DNA of 55,837 nucleotides from Halorussus ruber. Its GTDB lineage: Archaea > Halobacteriota > Halobacteria > Halobacteriales > Haladaptataceae. The first letter of the stretch is position 1. Every line of letters begins with the position of its first letter. Below the pieces are notes generated by a model that worked only from the letters and a program-made list of their open reading frames with translations, had not been told where the DNA came from and did no database searches. Made by a program: the position numbers and the translations under genes. Location: assembly GCF_004765785.1 (NCBI RefSeq), contig NZ_SBIT01000020.1, forward strand, positions 1 through 55,837, written 5' to 3'. Shown piece by piece: positions 24,631 through 32,826 of this stretch.

Positions 24631-25219
24631 GAGGGTCGAAGCGTCGCAACGCCGCGACGGACAGCGTGATTCTAAAGCAATCAGGACAATTTATAAACAC
24701 CAGTATTTAATTCTTTAAGACAAGATATTATTCTTCTCGAGGAGACCGTAGCGTCGGTTCCCCCGGAGCGCGGGACTGATTACCCTCCAACCCCCAAAAC
24801 CGGTGATGGCGGTCCGAAAGAGAGACGGGATTCGAATCACCGACGCCGACCGGACCTACGTCGCCGACGCCGCCAGCGCGGTCGGCGACGTGAATATCGT
24901 GAGCCACGCTCACGCGGACCACACCTTCCGGAAGACTCCGGAAGCGGTTGTCTGTTCGGCCGAGACCGCCGCGCTGGTCGAGGCCCGGACCGGCGCGTCG
25001 CTCCCGGAGTTCCGCGAGGAGACCGACGAGATTACGCTCCTGCCCTCGGGTCACGTGGTCGGGTCGCGGGCCGCGCTGGTCGAGGCCGACGGTGAAAACC
25101 GCCCAGACGGGGCCGACCGGCGCTACCTCTACACGGGCGACTTCTCGACGCGCGACCGACTCTACTTGGAGGGGTTCGACCCCGTGGACGCCGACGTGCT
25201 GGTGATGGAGACGACTTAC

Positions 25220-25585
25220 AGAAGTGCAAGGAGAAAGCCCCATGCTTTAGCGCGGGGATGAATCCGACAATTCCTCCACCGACCACGTGTGAACGGATGT
25301 TTTAAGTTGTCAGATACTGTAGTGATAGTCAACCGAGGCGGCCTGTCCGCCCTGCCAATCGGACAATATCGGAATTCTCCGATTCCGCGCAGAAAGAACC
25401 CCTTTCTGTATCGGAACACGGGGTGAAGTCAGAAAAGTATCTCCGAATCCCATGCCGGGATAGGAGTAACGGCTGGTTGGCACAGCCAGTAGTCGTCTTT
25501 CGAGGCGACTACAAACCGTAACCATCCCAACCCAGCGGTGCGGTGCCGTGGGAATCCTCGCCCTTCAGGGCGGGGAGGATGTCAA
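25220..25585 (+). mobile_element. 366-bp non-autonomous IS200/IS605-type element
   Basis: The insert begins directly after TTAC (25216-25219) and ends TCAA (25582-25585), the same target and right cleavage tetranucleotides as IS608. Removing it restores ETTY-GTPTY in frame with no target duplication, as expected of Y1-transposase elements. Its left end has an imperfect hairpin (AAGCCCCATGCTTTAGCGCGGGG) and its right end a run of hairpins ending CCTCGCCCTTCAGGGCGGGGAGG. It encodes no TnpA or TnpB. Movement would depend on TnpA in trans; none lies in this window. The right end differs from that of the tnpB element at 2187, so it belongs to another subgroup. Confidence 0.88.
25471..25585 (+). 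ncRNA. Omega-RNA (reRNA)-like right end of the element
   Basis: Four hairpins follow one another: GGCTGGTTGGCACAGCC (25471-25487), TAGTCGTC...GCGACTA (25490-25511), CCCAGCGGTGCGGTGCCGTGGG (25531-25552, written as arms CCCAGCGG and CCGTGGG) and CCTCGCCC...GGGCGGGGAGG (25556-25578). This is the architecture of the scaffold part of the RNA that guides TnpB, as found at the 3' ends of haloarchaeal tnpB genes. Here tnpB itself is absent. If transcribed beyond TCAA, the guide would be the host exonuclease sequence at 25586 onward. Transcription is not shown. Confidence 0.55.
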
Positions 25586-26274
25586 GGGACGCCGACCTAC
25601 CGATTTCCCCCGGAAACGGAGCTTCAGGGCCGGATTCGGGACTGGCTGGCGGACCACGACGACCGACCGCTCGTGCTGTTCGGCTACTCGCTCGGCAGGG
25701 CCCAGAAGCTCCAGCGCCTCGCCCGACAGGCGACGAACCGCCAAATCGTGGTCCACGACGCGATTCGGACCGTCAACGACGCCATCGAGGAGGCGACGGA
25801 CCTCGACTTTCCGGCCGGGCCGATTCCGTCGTCGCTGTCGGCGGGAGACGACAGCGACGACGGAATTGACCTCGCGGGCGACGAAATCCTGATTCTCCCG
25901 ACCAACCTCTCGCGGAGCGACTGGGTGGAAACTCTCACCGAGCGCCACGACGCGCTGAAGGCCGGGTTCTCGGGGTGGGCCGTCGAGGAGTCCTTCCGCT
26001 ACCGGGGCGGCTACGACGCCACCTTCCCGCTGACCGACCACTGCGACTTCGACGAGTTGGTCGCGGTCGTGGAGGCGGTGGACCCCGAGGTGGTCTACAC
26101 CCACCACGGGTTCGACGAGGAGTTCGCGGACCTCCTCGCCACCCGGTACGACTACGACGCCCGGCCGCTGCTTGGCGACCAGACGCGATTAGACGACTTC
26201 TGCTGACGGGAGTCCAGACAGTTTGATTCGATAACAACCCAATCTATTTCCGGTTAGGCTGTCGGGATTCCGAC

Positions 26275-26736
26275 ATGGTCTCCCGCGACGGACGCTCGCG
26301 CTTCCGTTCCCGACGCGGCCTCACGACGTTCGGAGCTATCACCGCGCTCCTCTTCGGCGCGGCGTATCTCGACTTCGGCACCGGACTGACCGGCGAAACG
26401 AGCCTCCTGCGACTCCTCGTCGGCGTCGCCGCCGCCGGAACGCTCCTGACCGCACCGTGGCTGAACTGGCGACAGCGCGCCGCGTCGCTCGCGGTGGTCG
26501 TCGGACTCGCCGCCTTTCTGTTCGGCGTCTACGGCGGTGCCGTCAGTTGCCACGAAGCGGAGTACGGAGTGCCGACCGACGACCACGGCGTCGAGTACGA
26601 CTGGTGGACCAACACGCTCCACTTCGGCGAGAACGTGGACGGGTCGAACTACCGATGTCTGGGAACGCCGAGCCGGACCGCCACGCTCGCCGGATACGCC
26701 CTGACGAGTGCTGGCGCTCTCGAACTCCTGACTTAA
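26275..26736 (+). CDS. Small membrane protein of unknown function
   Basis: A 153-residue protein. Hydrophobic segments are at about residues 18-33 (FGAITALLFGAAYLDFG), 42-60 (LLRLLVGVAAAGTLLTAP), 67-88 (AASLAVVVGLAAFLFGVYG) and 137-152 (LAGYALTSAGALELL). Between the third and fourth is an external or internal loop with two cysteines (SCHEAEYG, NYRCLG) that could form a disulphide. I do not recognise it. It precedes the FAD oxidoreductase by 68 bp on the same strand. Confidence 0.7.
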   Translation: MVSRDGRSRFRSRRGLTTFGAITALLFGAAYLDFGTGLTGETSLLRLLVGVAAAGTLLTAPWLNWRQRAASLAVVVGLAAFLFGVYGGAVSCHEAEYGVPTDDHGVEYDWWTNTLHFGENVDGSNYRCLGTPSRTATLAGYALTSAGALELLT

Positions 26737-26804
26737 CCGGACCCCTCACGGCCGAACCTTCCGGGGCATCAACGTTTACGTCGATACCCGTCGTGCCATG
26801 AGCC

Positions 26805-27428
26805 ATGCCGACAGTTGCCATCGTCGGGGGCGGCCCCGCCGGACTCAGCGCCGGACTGTTCACCGCGAAGAACGGCCTCGAAACCGTCGTGTTCGACACC
26901 GACGAGACGTGGATGCACAAGGCACACCTGTTCAACTACCTCGGCGTCCGGAGCCTCGGCGGCGACGAGTTCATGACCATCGCCCGCGGGCAGGTCGAGG
27001 ACCGCGGCGTGGACCTCCGGATGGGCGAGGCGGTCACGGAAGTCGAGGAGAGCGACGAGGGCTTCACTATCACCACCGAAGACGCCGAGTACGACGCCCA
27101 GTACGTCGTCTTCGCCACGGGGACCGACACCGAACTGCCCGAGCAGTTGGGATGCGAGTTCGACGACGAGGAACTCGTGGCCGTGGACCTCTCGATGGAG
27201 ACCAGCGTCGAGAACGCCTACGCCACCGGCGCGATGATTCGCAATCAGGAGTGGCAGGCGGTCATCTCGGCGGGCGACGGCGGCGCGGCCGCTCTCGACA
27301 TCCTGAGCAACGAGAAGGGCGAGAAGTTCCACGACTTCGACACTCCCGCCGACGTGCCGAGTCTGAGCGATTTGCCCGACGAGAAGGCAGGAGGGGAAGA
27401 CGACGAGGAAGAAGCGGAAGACGAGTAG
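26805..27428 (+). CDS. FAD-dependent oxidoreductase (short thioredoxin-reductase-like)
   Basis: A 207-residue protein with an N-terminal Rossmann dinucleotide motif (VAIVGGGPAGLSAGLFTAKN) and a downstream second FAD contact (ENAYATGAMIRNQEWQAVIS). It lacks the CxxC active site and the NADPH domain of full thioredoxin reductases, and ends in an acidic tail (GGEDDEEEAEDE) typical of haloarchaeal solubility. The short single-FAD-domain form occurs widely in haloarchaea; substrate unknown. An ATG at 26798 in another frame is not relevant. Confidence 0.86.
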   Translation: MPTVAIVGGGPAGLSAGLFTAKNGLETVVFDTDETWMHKAHLFNYLGVRSLGGDEFMTIARGQVEDRGVDLRMGEAVTEVEESDEGFTITTEDAEYDAQYVVFATGTDTELPEQLGCEFDDEELVAVDLSMETSVENAYATGAMIRNQEWQAVISAGDGGAAALDILSNEKGEKFHDFDTPADVPSLSDLPDEKAGGEDDEEEAEDE

Positions 27429-27489
27429 GATTGAGTCCCCGTCTCACAGCACCGAGAACCTTTTTGACTGGCGGGTTTTCTGTCAGGTC

Positions 27490-28686
27490 ATGACGGAAAC
27501 TACTTCTTCTCTCGAAGGCTCCAACCTCGAAACCCCGGAACTCGAATCGTCCCTCTCGAAACTCGGATCGTATCTCTCGGCGGAACTCGGCGCGGACGTG
27601 ACCGAAATCGAGATACTGGAGGAAGGTCTGAATCTCATCGCCTCGATTTCGACCGCGGAGGACGAGAGATACATCCTCCGACAGCCGAACAAGTTGCGAG
27701 ACGCCGGGTACATGATAGGGATAGAGCGGGAGTGGGAGGTGATGCGACGACTCGACGCGACCGAACTTCCCACTCCGGAGCCAGTGGTGTTCTGCGACGA
27801 CGAGTCGATTCTCGGCGACCCGTTTTTCGTCATGACCCGCCTCGACGGCGAGACCGTTCCCCTCGGCTCGGACCTCCCCGAGCGATTCCGGAGTCCGGAC
27901 TCGCGCGAGCAGTTCGCCAACTGTCTCGTAGACACGCTCGCAGCGATGCACTCGCTGGACGCGGAACCGTTCGCGGGCCTCCTCGAACGAAAACCGCCGC
28001 GGGAGAAAGTCGCTCGCGCGTCGGACCGACTGGACGAGGCGACGAACGTGACGGGACGCGAGTTCACGAGACTTCGGTCGGTCGGGGACTGGCTTCGGGA
28101 AAATGCTCTCGCGGACTCGAACACGACGCTGGTCCACGGCGATTTCAGGCCCGGCAACCTCCTGTTCGCGGAAACCGACCGGCCCCAAATCAACGGCGTC
28201 CTCGACTGGGAGTCCGCGCTGTTGGGCGATCCGCTGACGGGACTGGGCTACCTCCTGCTCCGGTGGCGCGACGAGGGCGACCCGACGCCCTCGCTCGACC
28301 GACTCGAAGCCGAATACTCGAACGAGGAGGAACTCCGGCACCTCCGGGAGGTCAACCAACACGGGTTGGCTCCCTTCACGTCGAGACCCGGCAGTCCGAC
28401 CCGGCGGGAGCTTATCGCTCGCTACGAGGAGCAAACGGGCTTCTCCTTCGAGAACGGGCAGTTCTACGTGGCGCTCGCGGCGTATCTGCTGGCGACGGTC
28501 TGGGCGGACCTCTACCGCGAGCAAGTCGAGTCCCGGAAGGAGGCGGCGTCCGGGGAGGACGGGGCAGAGACAGCATCTGAGGCAGAGTCAGAGACAAAAT
28601 CAGAAGCCGAGTCCGACAGGCTACCGCACATCGACTACGTGACGACGCTCGCCGAGAGCGTCGTCAGCGGGGCGTTCGAGGTGTAG
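27490..28686 (+). CDS. Aminoglycoside-phosphotransferase-like kinase
   Basis: A 398-residue APH/ChoK-fold kinase. Seen are an N-lobe with EDERYILRQPNKLRDAGYMI (Arg in place of the usual Lys/Arg-bearing strand), FFVMTRLDGETVPLG as the hinge, the catalytic loop LVHGDFRPGNLLF, and the metal-binding NGVLDWESALLGDPLTGLGYL. Members phosphorylate small molecules such as sugars, choline, homoserine or antibiotics. Relatives near acyl-CoA dehydrogenases act on hydroxyacyl groups, but no such context exists here. The C-terminus has an acidic Glu/Ser/Lys repeat (ETASEAESETKSEAES) and then a short helix. Confidence 0.88.
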   Translation: MTETTSSLEGSNLETPELESSLSKLGSYLSAELGADVTEIEILEEGLNLIASISTAEDERYILRQPNKLRDAGYMIGIEREWEVMRRLDATELPTPEPVVFCDDESILGDPFFVMTRLDGETVPLGSDLPERFRSPDSREQFANCLVDTLAAMHSLDAEPFAGLLERKPPREKVARASDRLDEATNVTGREFTRLRSVGDWLRENALADSNTTLVHGDFRPGNLLFAETDRPQINGVLDWESALLGDPLTGLGYLLLRWRDEGDPTPSLDRLEAEYSNEEELRHLREVNQHGLAPFTSRPGSPTRRELIARYEEQTGFSFENGQFYVALAAYLLATVWADLYREQVESRKEAASGEDGAETASEAESETKSEAESDRLPHIDYVTTLAESVVSGAFEV

Positions 28687-28716
28687 AGAGAAGATGAGAT
28701 GTGGAACGGGACAGAT

Positions 28717-29121
28717 TCACACGTCGTGGCCGTACAGCGGCGGGTCGCTGGCGGTGTCCACGACCACGAGGGGTTCGGCCCCCTCCGAGAACATCCCGTC
28801 GAGGGCCTCGCGTCCGTCTCGGTCCTCGGCGGAGGCAACCATCTCGCGGCGGTGGACCTCGCGGGCGGCCTCGGCCTCGTCGTCGGACAGCGAGAGTTCC
28901 GACCGGAGCGTCTCCCAGATGCCGTCGCCGTAGAGGTAGTAGGCCTCCTCGTCGCGCCACCCGAAGTTGTGCTGTGAAGAGTACTCGTACTCGTCGTCGT
29001 TTCGTGAAACTGCGTCCTGAATCCGGGCGAGCGCGTCGTCGAGGGACTCCTCGCTCACGCCGCGTTCGTCGGCGACCGCCGCGATTCGGTCCTCGGAGAA
29101 CGGATGGTTGGTATCGCTCAT
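28717..29121 (-). CDS. Haloarchaeal conserved protein of unknown function
   Basis: A 134-residue acidic protein: an N-terminal helical part (FSEDRIAAVADERGVSEESL... LARIQDAVSRND), then QHNFGWRDEEAYYLYGDGIW, and a C-terminal helix followed by EPLVVVDTASDPPLYGHDV. The first 40 residues resemble a helix-turn-helix or UBA-like bundle. I do not recognise the family and no function can be given. Confidence 0.7.
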   Translation of the reverse strand: MSDTNHPFSEDRIAAVADERGVSEESLDDALARIQDAVSRNDDEYEYSSQHNFGWRDEEAYYLYGDGIWETLRSELSLSDDEAEAAREVHRREMVASAEDRDGREALDGMFSEGAEPLVVVDTASDPPLYGHDV

Positions 29122-29179
29122 GGCTTTCGGGGTGCTACGACGGAGGGGTTTAGAGGTTTGATGGCTCCTCGGTCCCCGG

Positions 29180-30487
29180 TCAGTTCGACCGCTTCTCTGG
29201 CTCCTCTTCGCTCGCCAACTTGTCGGCCAGCGACTTCGAGACGCCAGAGAGGTACGCCCCGCCCCAGACCGCGACCAGCACCCCGCCGACCAAATCGAAC
29301 ACCAAGTCGCTCATCGTGTTCGCCAGACTCACCTGCGCGAGGACGCTCTCGGTTCCCGTCATCGAGGCCATCCCGTCGAGGCCGAACTCCAGCAGTTCCC
29401 AGAGGACGCCGAACGCGAGCGTGAAGATGAGGATGAACCCGGCCACGAACTTCCGCGGGAGGTAGACCAGCGGGTCGTGAACGTCGAACGCCCGGACCGT
29501 GGCGTAGCCCGCCGCCGCGACCAGCGACGACGAGAGCGCGTGGGTGAGGTTGTCCCAGAGTCCGAACATCCCGTAGAGTCCGAGCGATCCGATAGCGTGG
29601 AGGAAGACCGGAATCACGATCCAGAGCGTGAGGCGGGCGTCGATTGGCAACCCGAAGTCGCGTTCGAGGAGGCCGGGCAGTTCCATCACCGCGAGCGCGA
29701 CGAGGGCGTTGACGACCACGCCGACGTTCAACTCGTAGAGGCCGACCGCGAGGACGCCGACCAGCGCGAGTTGGAAGGCGCGGACGACCCGGCGCTGGTC
29801 GCGGTCGGAGAGGCCGAGCCAATCGTCGGCGGAGTCGGCGTCGGCGGAGTCAGCGTCGCCCTTCGAAGCCGAGGACTCGGTGGCCGACGACTTGCGCTCC
29901 CTCCCAGTCCAGAAGCCGAGGCGCTCGCGGTCCACGCGCCGGAAGTAGACCGTGAACAGCAGTCCCGCGAAGACGCCGACCCCCGTCGCGGCGGTCAGCG
30001 ACCACATCACCCAGTAGAGTCCCCGGAGGTTGCTCGTCCCGAGCGCGAGGTCCACGGTCCACTGGACCACCGCCCACGCTCCCGCGGCGGCCATCGTGGT
30101 GGTCACGACGAACAGCACGGCGAACCCGGGCGACATCTCGACCACGGTGAAGGTGTCGAACTCGACCGCGACGGCCAGCGCGAGCGCCGGGACGACCAGA
30201 AACGCCGCGACCGACCGCGGCAAGAGCAGGTCGAACGACTCGAGGACGTAGGGAACGGCGACGAACAGCGACACCTCCCACGGGAGCGTCGCCGACCAGC
30301 GCCGGTAGGCCGCGACCGGCACCGCTGCGATGGCAATCGACGCGAGGCCGAGACCGGTCCAGAGGAAGTCGCCGCGGCTGGTGCTGACGAGCGCGGCGAC
30401 GCCGATGCAGGCGAGCAAGACCCACGTTGCGACCGCGTTTCGTCGTCGCGCGACGATGCCGTCCGCGGCTTTGGTCTCTCCGGGCAC
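29180..30487 (-). CDS. Polytopic membrane protein with a DUF2238/YjdF-like C-terminal half
   Basis: A 435-residue protein with about ten hydrophobic segments. The N-terminal half has four to five helices. A charged linker rich in Ala, Asp and Ser (residues 200-225) separates it from a second half that contains GLYGMFGLWDNLTHALSSSL, AFGVLWELLEFGLDGMASMT and LANTMSDLVFDLVGGVLVAV. The D-x2-TH and SDL-x-D patterns resemble the YjdF/DUF2238 fold, whose function is not established. No signal peptide is visible. Confidence 0.72.
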   Translation of the reverse strand: MPGETKAADGIVARRRNAVATWVLLACIGVAALVSTSRGDFLWTGLGLASIAIAAVPVAAYRRWSATLPWEVSLFVAVPYVLESFDLLLPRSVAAFLVVPALALAVAVEFDTFTVVEMSPGFAVLFVVTTTMAAAGAWAVVQWTVDLALGTSNLRGLYWVMWSLTAATGVGVFAGLLFTVYFRRVDRERLGFWTGRERKSSATESSASKGDADSADADSADDWLGLSDRDQRRVVRAFQLALVGVLAVGLYELNVGVVVNALVALAVMELPGLLERDFGLPIDARLTLWIVIPVFLHAIGSLGLYGMFGLWDNLTHALSSSLVAAAGYATVRAFDVHDPLVYLPRKFVAGFILIFTLAFGVLWELLEFGLDGMASMTGTESVLAQVSLANTMSDLVFDLVGGVLVAVWGGAYLSGVSKSLADKLASEEEPEKRSN

Positions 30488-30562
30488 AATCGGGATACGG
30501 CGGGGACAGGTAAAAGCGTGGAGCAGGGCGAAATTGGCAGATTACATATCGCAGAATGGAGT

Positions 30563-31849
30563 TTATTCTACCTCTCCCTCGAACGCCTCGGCGAGTTCCG
30601 CGCGCATGAACTCCCGGCGGACCCGGCGAGCGCGCTCCTCCGAGAGGTAATTCGACATGACGACGCGGGGGTCGTCGCTCCCCTGTTCGGCCGCGATGCC
30701 CTCCAGTTCGTCCAGCACGCCCTCCAGAACCGAGGTGTAGGTGTCGTACCAGTACCGCCGACAGAGCTGTGGACTCGGGCGCTCGCCGTCGATTTCCTCG
30801 GGGAGGCCTGCGCGCTCGGCGAGGGTTCGAAACCACGACCAAATCGTCTCGCGGGCCGCGTGAGGGTCAGCGCCCTGCCGGGAGGGGAAGAGGTAGCCCG
30901 ACCAGTCCGCGTCCTCGCCCGCGAGGTCCTCGATTCTGTCGTCGAGCGCGTTCAGTCCGTAGACGAGGTTGACCTCGCCCGGCCCGTTCTTTCGCTCCTC
31001 GAACGTGACGTAGGGCGCTTCGTCCGGTCCCACGTCGCGGACGATTTGGGAGACGTGGAGGCTGGCGACCTCGTTCGCTCGGAGTCCCCACGCCGCGAGG
31101 GCGACGACCAGCAGGCGCTCGCGGGGCGAGTCGGCCGCCGAGGAGAGGTCTTGGACGTGGCGAGCGGAGAGGAGCGACGGGTCGGACTCCTCGGCCTGCC
31201 ACTTGAACTCGTCGTAGAGGCCGGTCGCGGGGTTGACCGCGGCGAGTCGGCGACCCACGAGGTGCTGGTACCAGTCGTCCACCACGCTTCGGACCCGGAC
31301 TTTCGTTCGGGCGCTGTACTCGCGGTCGTTCAGCCAGTCGAATGCCGCGTAACAGGCGTTGACGGCGTCGTACACCGGAACATCGGACTCGCGGGCGACG
31401 GCCGACAGCAGGTCGTCGGTGTCGTTGGCCTCGCGGTACGCTCGGACGTAGAGGTTGAGCCGACGGCGTTTCGCGTCGATAGACGATTTCCGGAGCGAGT
31501 GGCGGGAGCGCCGCCGATCGAGGAAGTTCCGGAGCGCGTCTCGGGTCTCGGAGTGGTCGGTCTCCCAGTCGTAGCCGTCGCCGCCGCCCAAACCGAGGTC
31601 CTCGCGCCAGAAGTCGCCGAACGAGCGGTCGTGGTGTCTGCGGAGGGCGGCGACGAAGGCGCGAAGCCCTTCGTTGCGGAACCACTGATGGGTCGGACGG
31701 TGGTTCTCCGGGTCCTTTCCCTCGGCTTCGAGCCGCGGGGCGACGGCCTCCCAGTAGAGGTCACAGAAATCTTCGAGCGAACACGTCGTCCAGCGAACGT
31801 CGGCGAAGGGGTCGCCACCCTGACCGTCCTGTTTCGTCGTTTCAGTCAC
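30563..31849 (-). CDS. Tyrosine-recombinase-family protein
   Basis: A 428-residue protein. An N-terminal alpha-helical part (residues 20-120) may bind DNA. A SAM-like core-binding region follows. The catalytic half has AAWGLRANEVASLHVSQI (expected Arg I), ERKNGPGEVNLV (possible Lys), SPQLCRRYWYDTYTSV in place of the canonical H-x-x-R box (Gln for His, Arg kept), and VVMSNYLSEERARRV carrying a tyrosine in the expected C-terminal position. It might be an active site-specific recombinase with an altered box II, or a domesticated DNA-binding form. No attachment sites, tRNA gene or phage genes are adjacent, so a mobile element is not supported. Confidence 0.78.
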   Translation of the reverse strand: MTETTKQDGQGGDPFADVRWTTCSLEDFCDLYWEAVAPRLEAEGKDPENHRPTHQWFRNEGLRAFVAALRRHHDRSFGDFWREDLGLGGGDGYDWETDHSETRDALRNFLDRRRSRHSLRKSSIDAKRRRLNLYVRAYREANDTDDLLSAVARESDVPVYDAVNACYAAFDWLNDREYSARTKVRVRSVVDDWYQHLVGRRLAAVNPATGLYDEFKWQAEESDPSLLSARHVQDLSSAADSPRERLLVVALAAWGLRANEVASLHVSQIVRDVGPDEAPYVTFEERKNGPGEVNLVYGLNALDDRIEDLAGEDADWSGYLFPSRQGADPHAARETIWSWFRTLAERAGLPEEIDGERPSPQLCRRYWYDTYTSVLEGVLDELEGIAAEQGSDDPRVVMSNYLSEERARRVRREFMRAELAEAFEGEVE

Positions 31850-32196
31850 GGGTTCGGTCCTCCCGTCGCGTCGAACCGGCGGTAGACGCCGTCTGCGTTG
31901 GATGGCGCGAATCTAAGACCGTCATATCTGGTCGTTTCGCCGGTTCTCACGCTTTGCTTATAATTTTATGGAAATAACGGACTGGTGGAGTCTGTTATCC
32001 CCACGGAATATTCGGCGCGAGCGACGGGAAAACGAATAAACTGTATCTCGATATATAAAATTCCCGGGTCGAGTCGTGGCGAGCGGGAGACGATTGACTC
32101 GCTGAATCAATCGACTTTGCCACTCGAAAGGACGCTGAGGCCCATCTAAGCCAACTATCTAATTTCTAAAGAAAGGTAATTGTTTTCGAAGCAATG
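31850..32196. other. 347-bp intergenic region, no gene seen
   Basis: The first part carries the promoter of the recombinase gene (minus strand), with AT-rich stretches such as CTTATAATTTTATGG near 31959. The middle has GATATATAAAATTCCC near 32050. The end (32150-32195) is AT-rich and precedes the stop of the next minus-strand gene. I see no ORF, repeat or RNA that I can support. Confidence 0.5.
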
Positions 32197-32730
32197 CTAG
32201 ACCAACGTCTCTGGTCGGTCGCCGAGGTAGTCGAAGACGGCCCCGAGGGTGAACCCGTAGGAGAAGTGCGCCCCGAGCGTCAGCACGAGGTACAGCACCA
32301 GCGCCAGTCCGGTGTAGCCCTCGTAGAACGCGGGTGCGAACCCGGTCCAGAGGACGAATCCGAACGGGAGGCCCTTGGTCGCGTACTTCTCTCCCGGCAG
32401 GTACGCCCCGATGGACGCGAACAGCAGGGGCCACATCACCATCCCGGTCAGCAGGAACAGGACGAACCCGACCGCGGTCGGACTCAGCGGTAAAATGGCG
32501 TTGAATCCGGTGAGTTCGGACAGCGTCCCGAAGCTCTCGATTTGGAACGCCCCGAGCGACGCCGCGATGAGCAGTCCCACCGTCAGCGCGCCGGTCCCAA
32601 CCAGTCCTCCGACCGCGCCGATGAGACCGTCCACGACGATTCCCCATAGGTGATCAAAGTCCGGTTCCGCGGCCGCTTCGGCCACGTCTTCGCGCATTTC
32701 GGCCCCGATGTCTCTCTCTTCCCCATCCAT
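32197..32730 (-). CDS. Membrane protein of the oxidase-associated DUF6789 type
   Basis: I chose the ATG at 32730 (MDGEERDIGA); a GTG at 32745 is an alternative that adds five residues. The 177-residue protein has four helices: VVDGLIGAVGGLVGTGALTV, an alpha segment with SPTAVGFVLFLLTGMVMWPL, LPFGFVLWTGFAPAFYEGYT and LVLYLVLTLGAHFSYGFTLG. I recall proteins like this next to cytochrome oxidase genes in haloarchaea under the name DUF6789. It is divergent from coxB with a short shared promoter region, consistent with a role in oxidase assembly or function, but this is inferred from position. Confidence 0.75.
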   Translation of the reverse strand: MDGEERDIGAEMREDVAEAAAEPDFDHLWGIVVDGLIGAVGGLVGTGALTVGLLIAASLGAFQIESFGTLSELTGFNAILPLSPTAVGFVLFLLTGMVMWPLLFASIGAYLPGEKYATKGLPFGFVLWTGFAPAFYEGYTGLALVLYLVLTLGAHFSYGFTLGAVFDYLGDRPETLV

Positions 32731-32790
32731 GTGGGTAGTTACCACCTCACGAACGATAAGCCTTCCTCAACGTTCACGAAAGTTTGTCCA

Positions 32791-32800
32791 AAATAGATAA
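32791..32800 (+). promoter_or_regulatory. TATA-like element for coxB
   Basis: AAATAGATAA lies about 27-36 bp upstream of the coxB ATG at 32827. The spacing fits a leaderless transcript starting at that ATG, which supports it over the ATG at 32812. Confidence 0.4.
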
Positions 32801-32826
32801 GTCCACGCGTCATGTTATCAACCACC

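Larger units (their letters stand above)
24806..26206 (+). pseudogene. RNA-processing exonuclease of the metallo-beta-lactamase fold, interrupted by an IS200/IS605-type element
   Basis: Residues 1-138 (24806-25219) include the metal motif NIVSHAHADHTFR (HxHxDH) and YLYTGDFSTRDRLYLEG, ending DVLVMETTY. The rest (25586-26206) starts GTPTYRFPPETELQ and includes PLVLFGYSLGRAQKLQRLA, PLTDHCDFDELVAVV and VYTHHGFDEEFA. Joined without the 366-bp insert, the two give a 344-residue continuous frame. The family is the archaeal CPSF/Cft2-like or Mbl exonuclease group annotated as mRNA 3'-end processing factors. As it stands, the first part ends about 13 codons into the element, and the second part has no good start. 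The protein is therefore probably not made unless the element excises. An ATG at 24803 is also possible. Confidence 0.88.

Noticed and set aside
29477-31885. An 802-residue plus-strand open frame
   Set aside because: Antisense to the membrane protein and recombinase genes; composition (Arg, Glu, Val, His) is typical of shadow frames.
30563-32196. An integrated virus or plasmid next to the tyrosine recombinase
   Set aside because: No tRNA gene, direct-repeat attachment sites, capsid, portal or replication genes lie nearby, and flanking genes are ordinary chromosomal ones.
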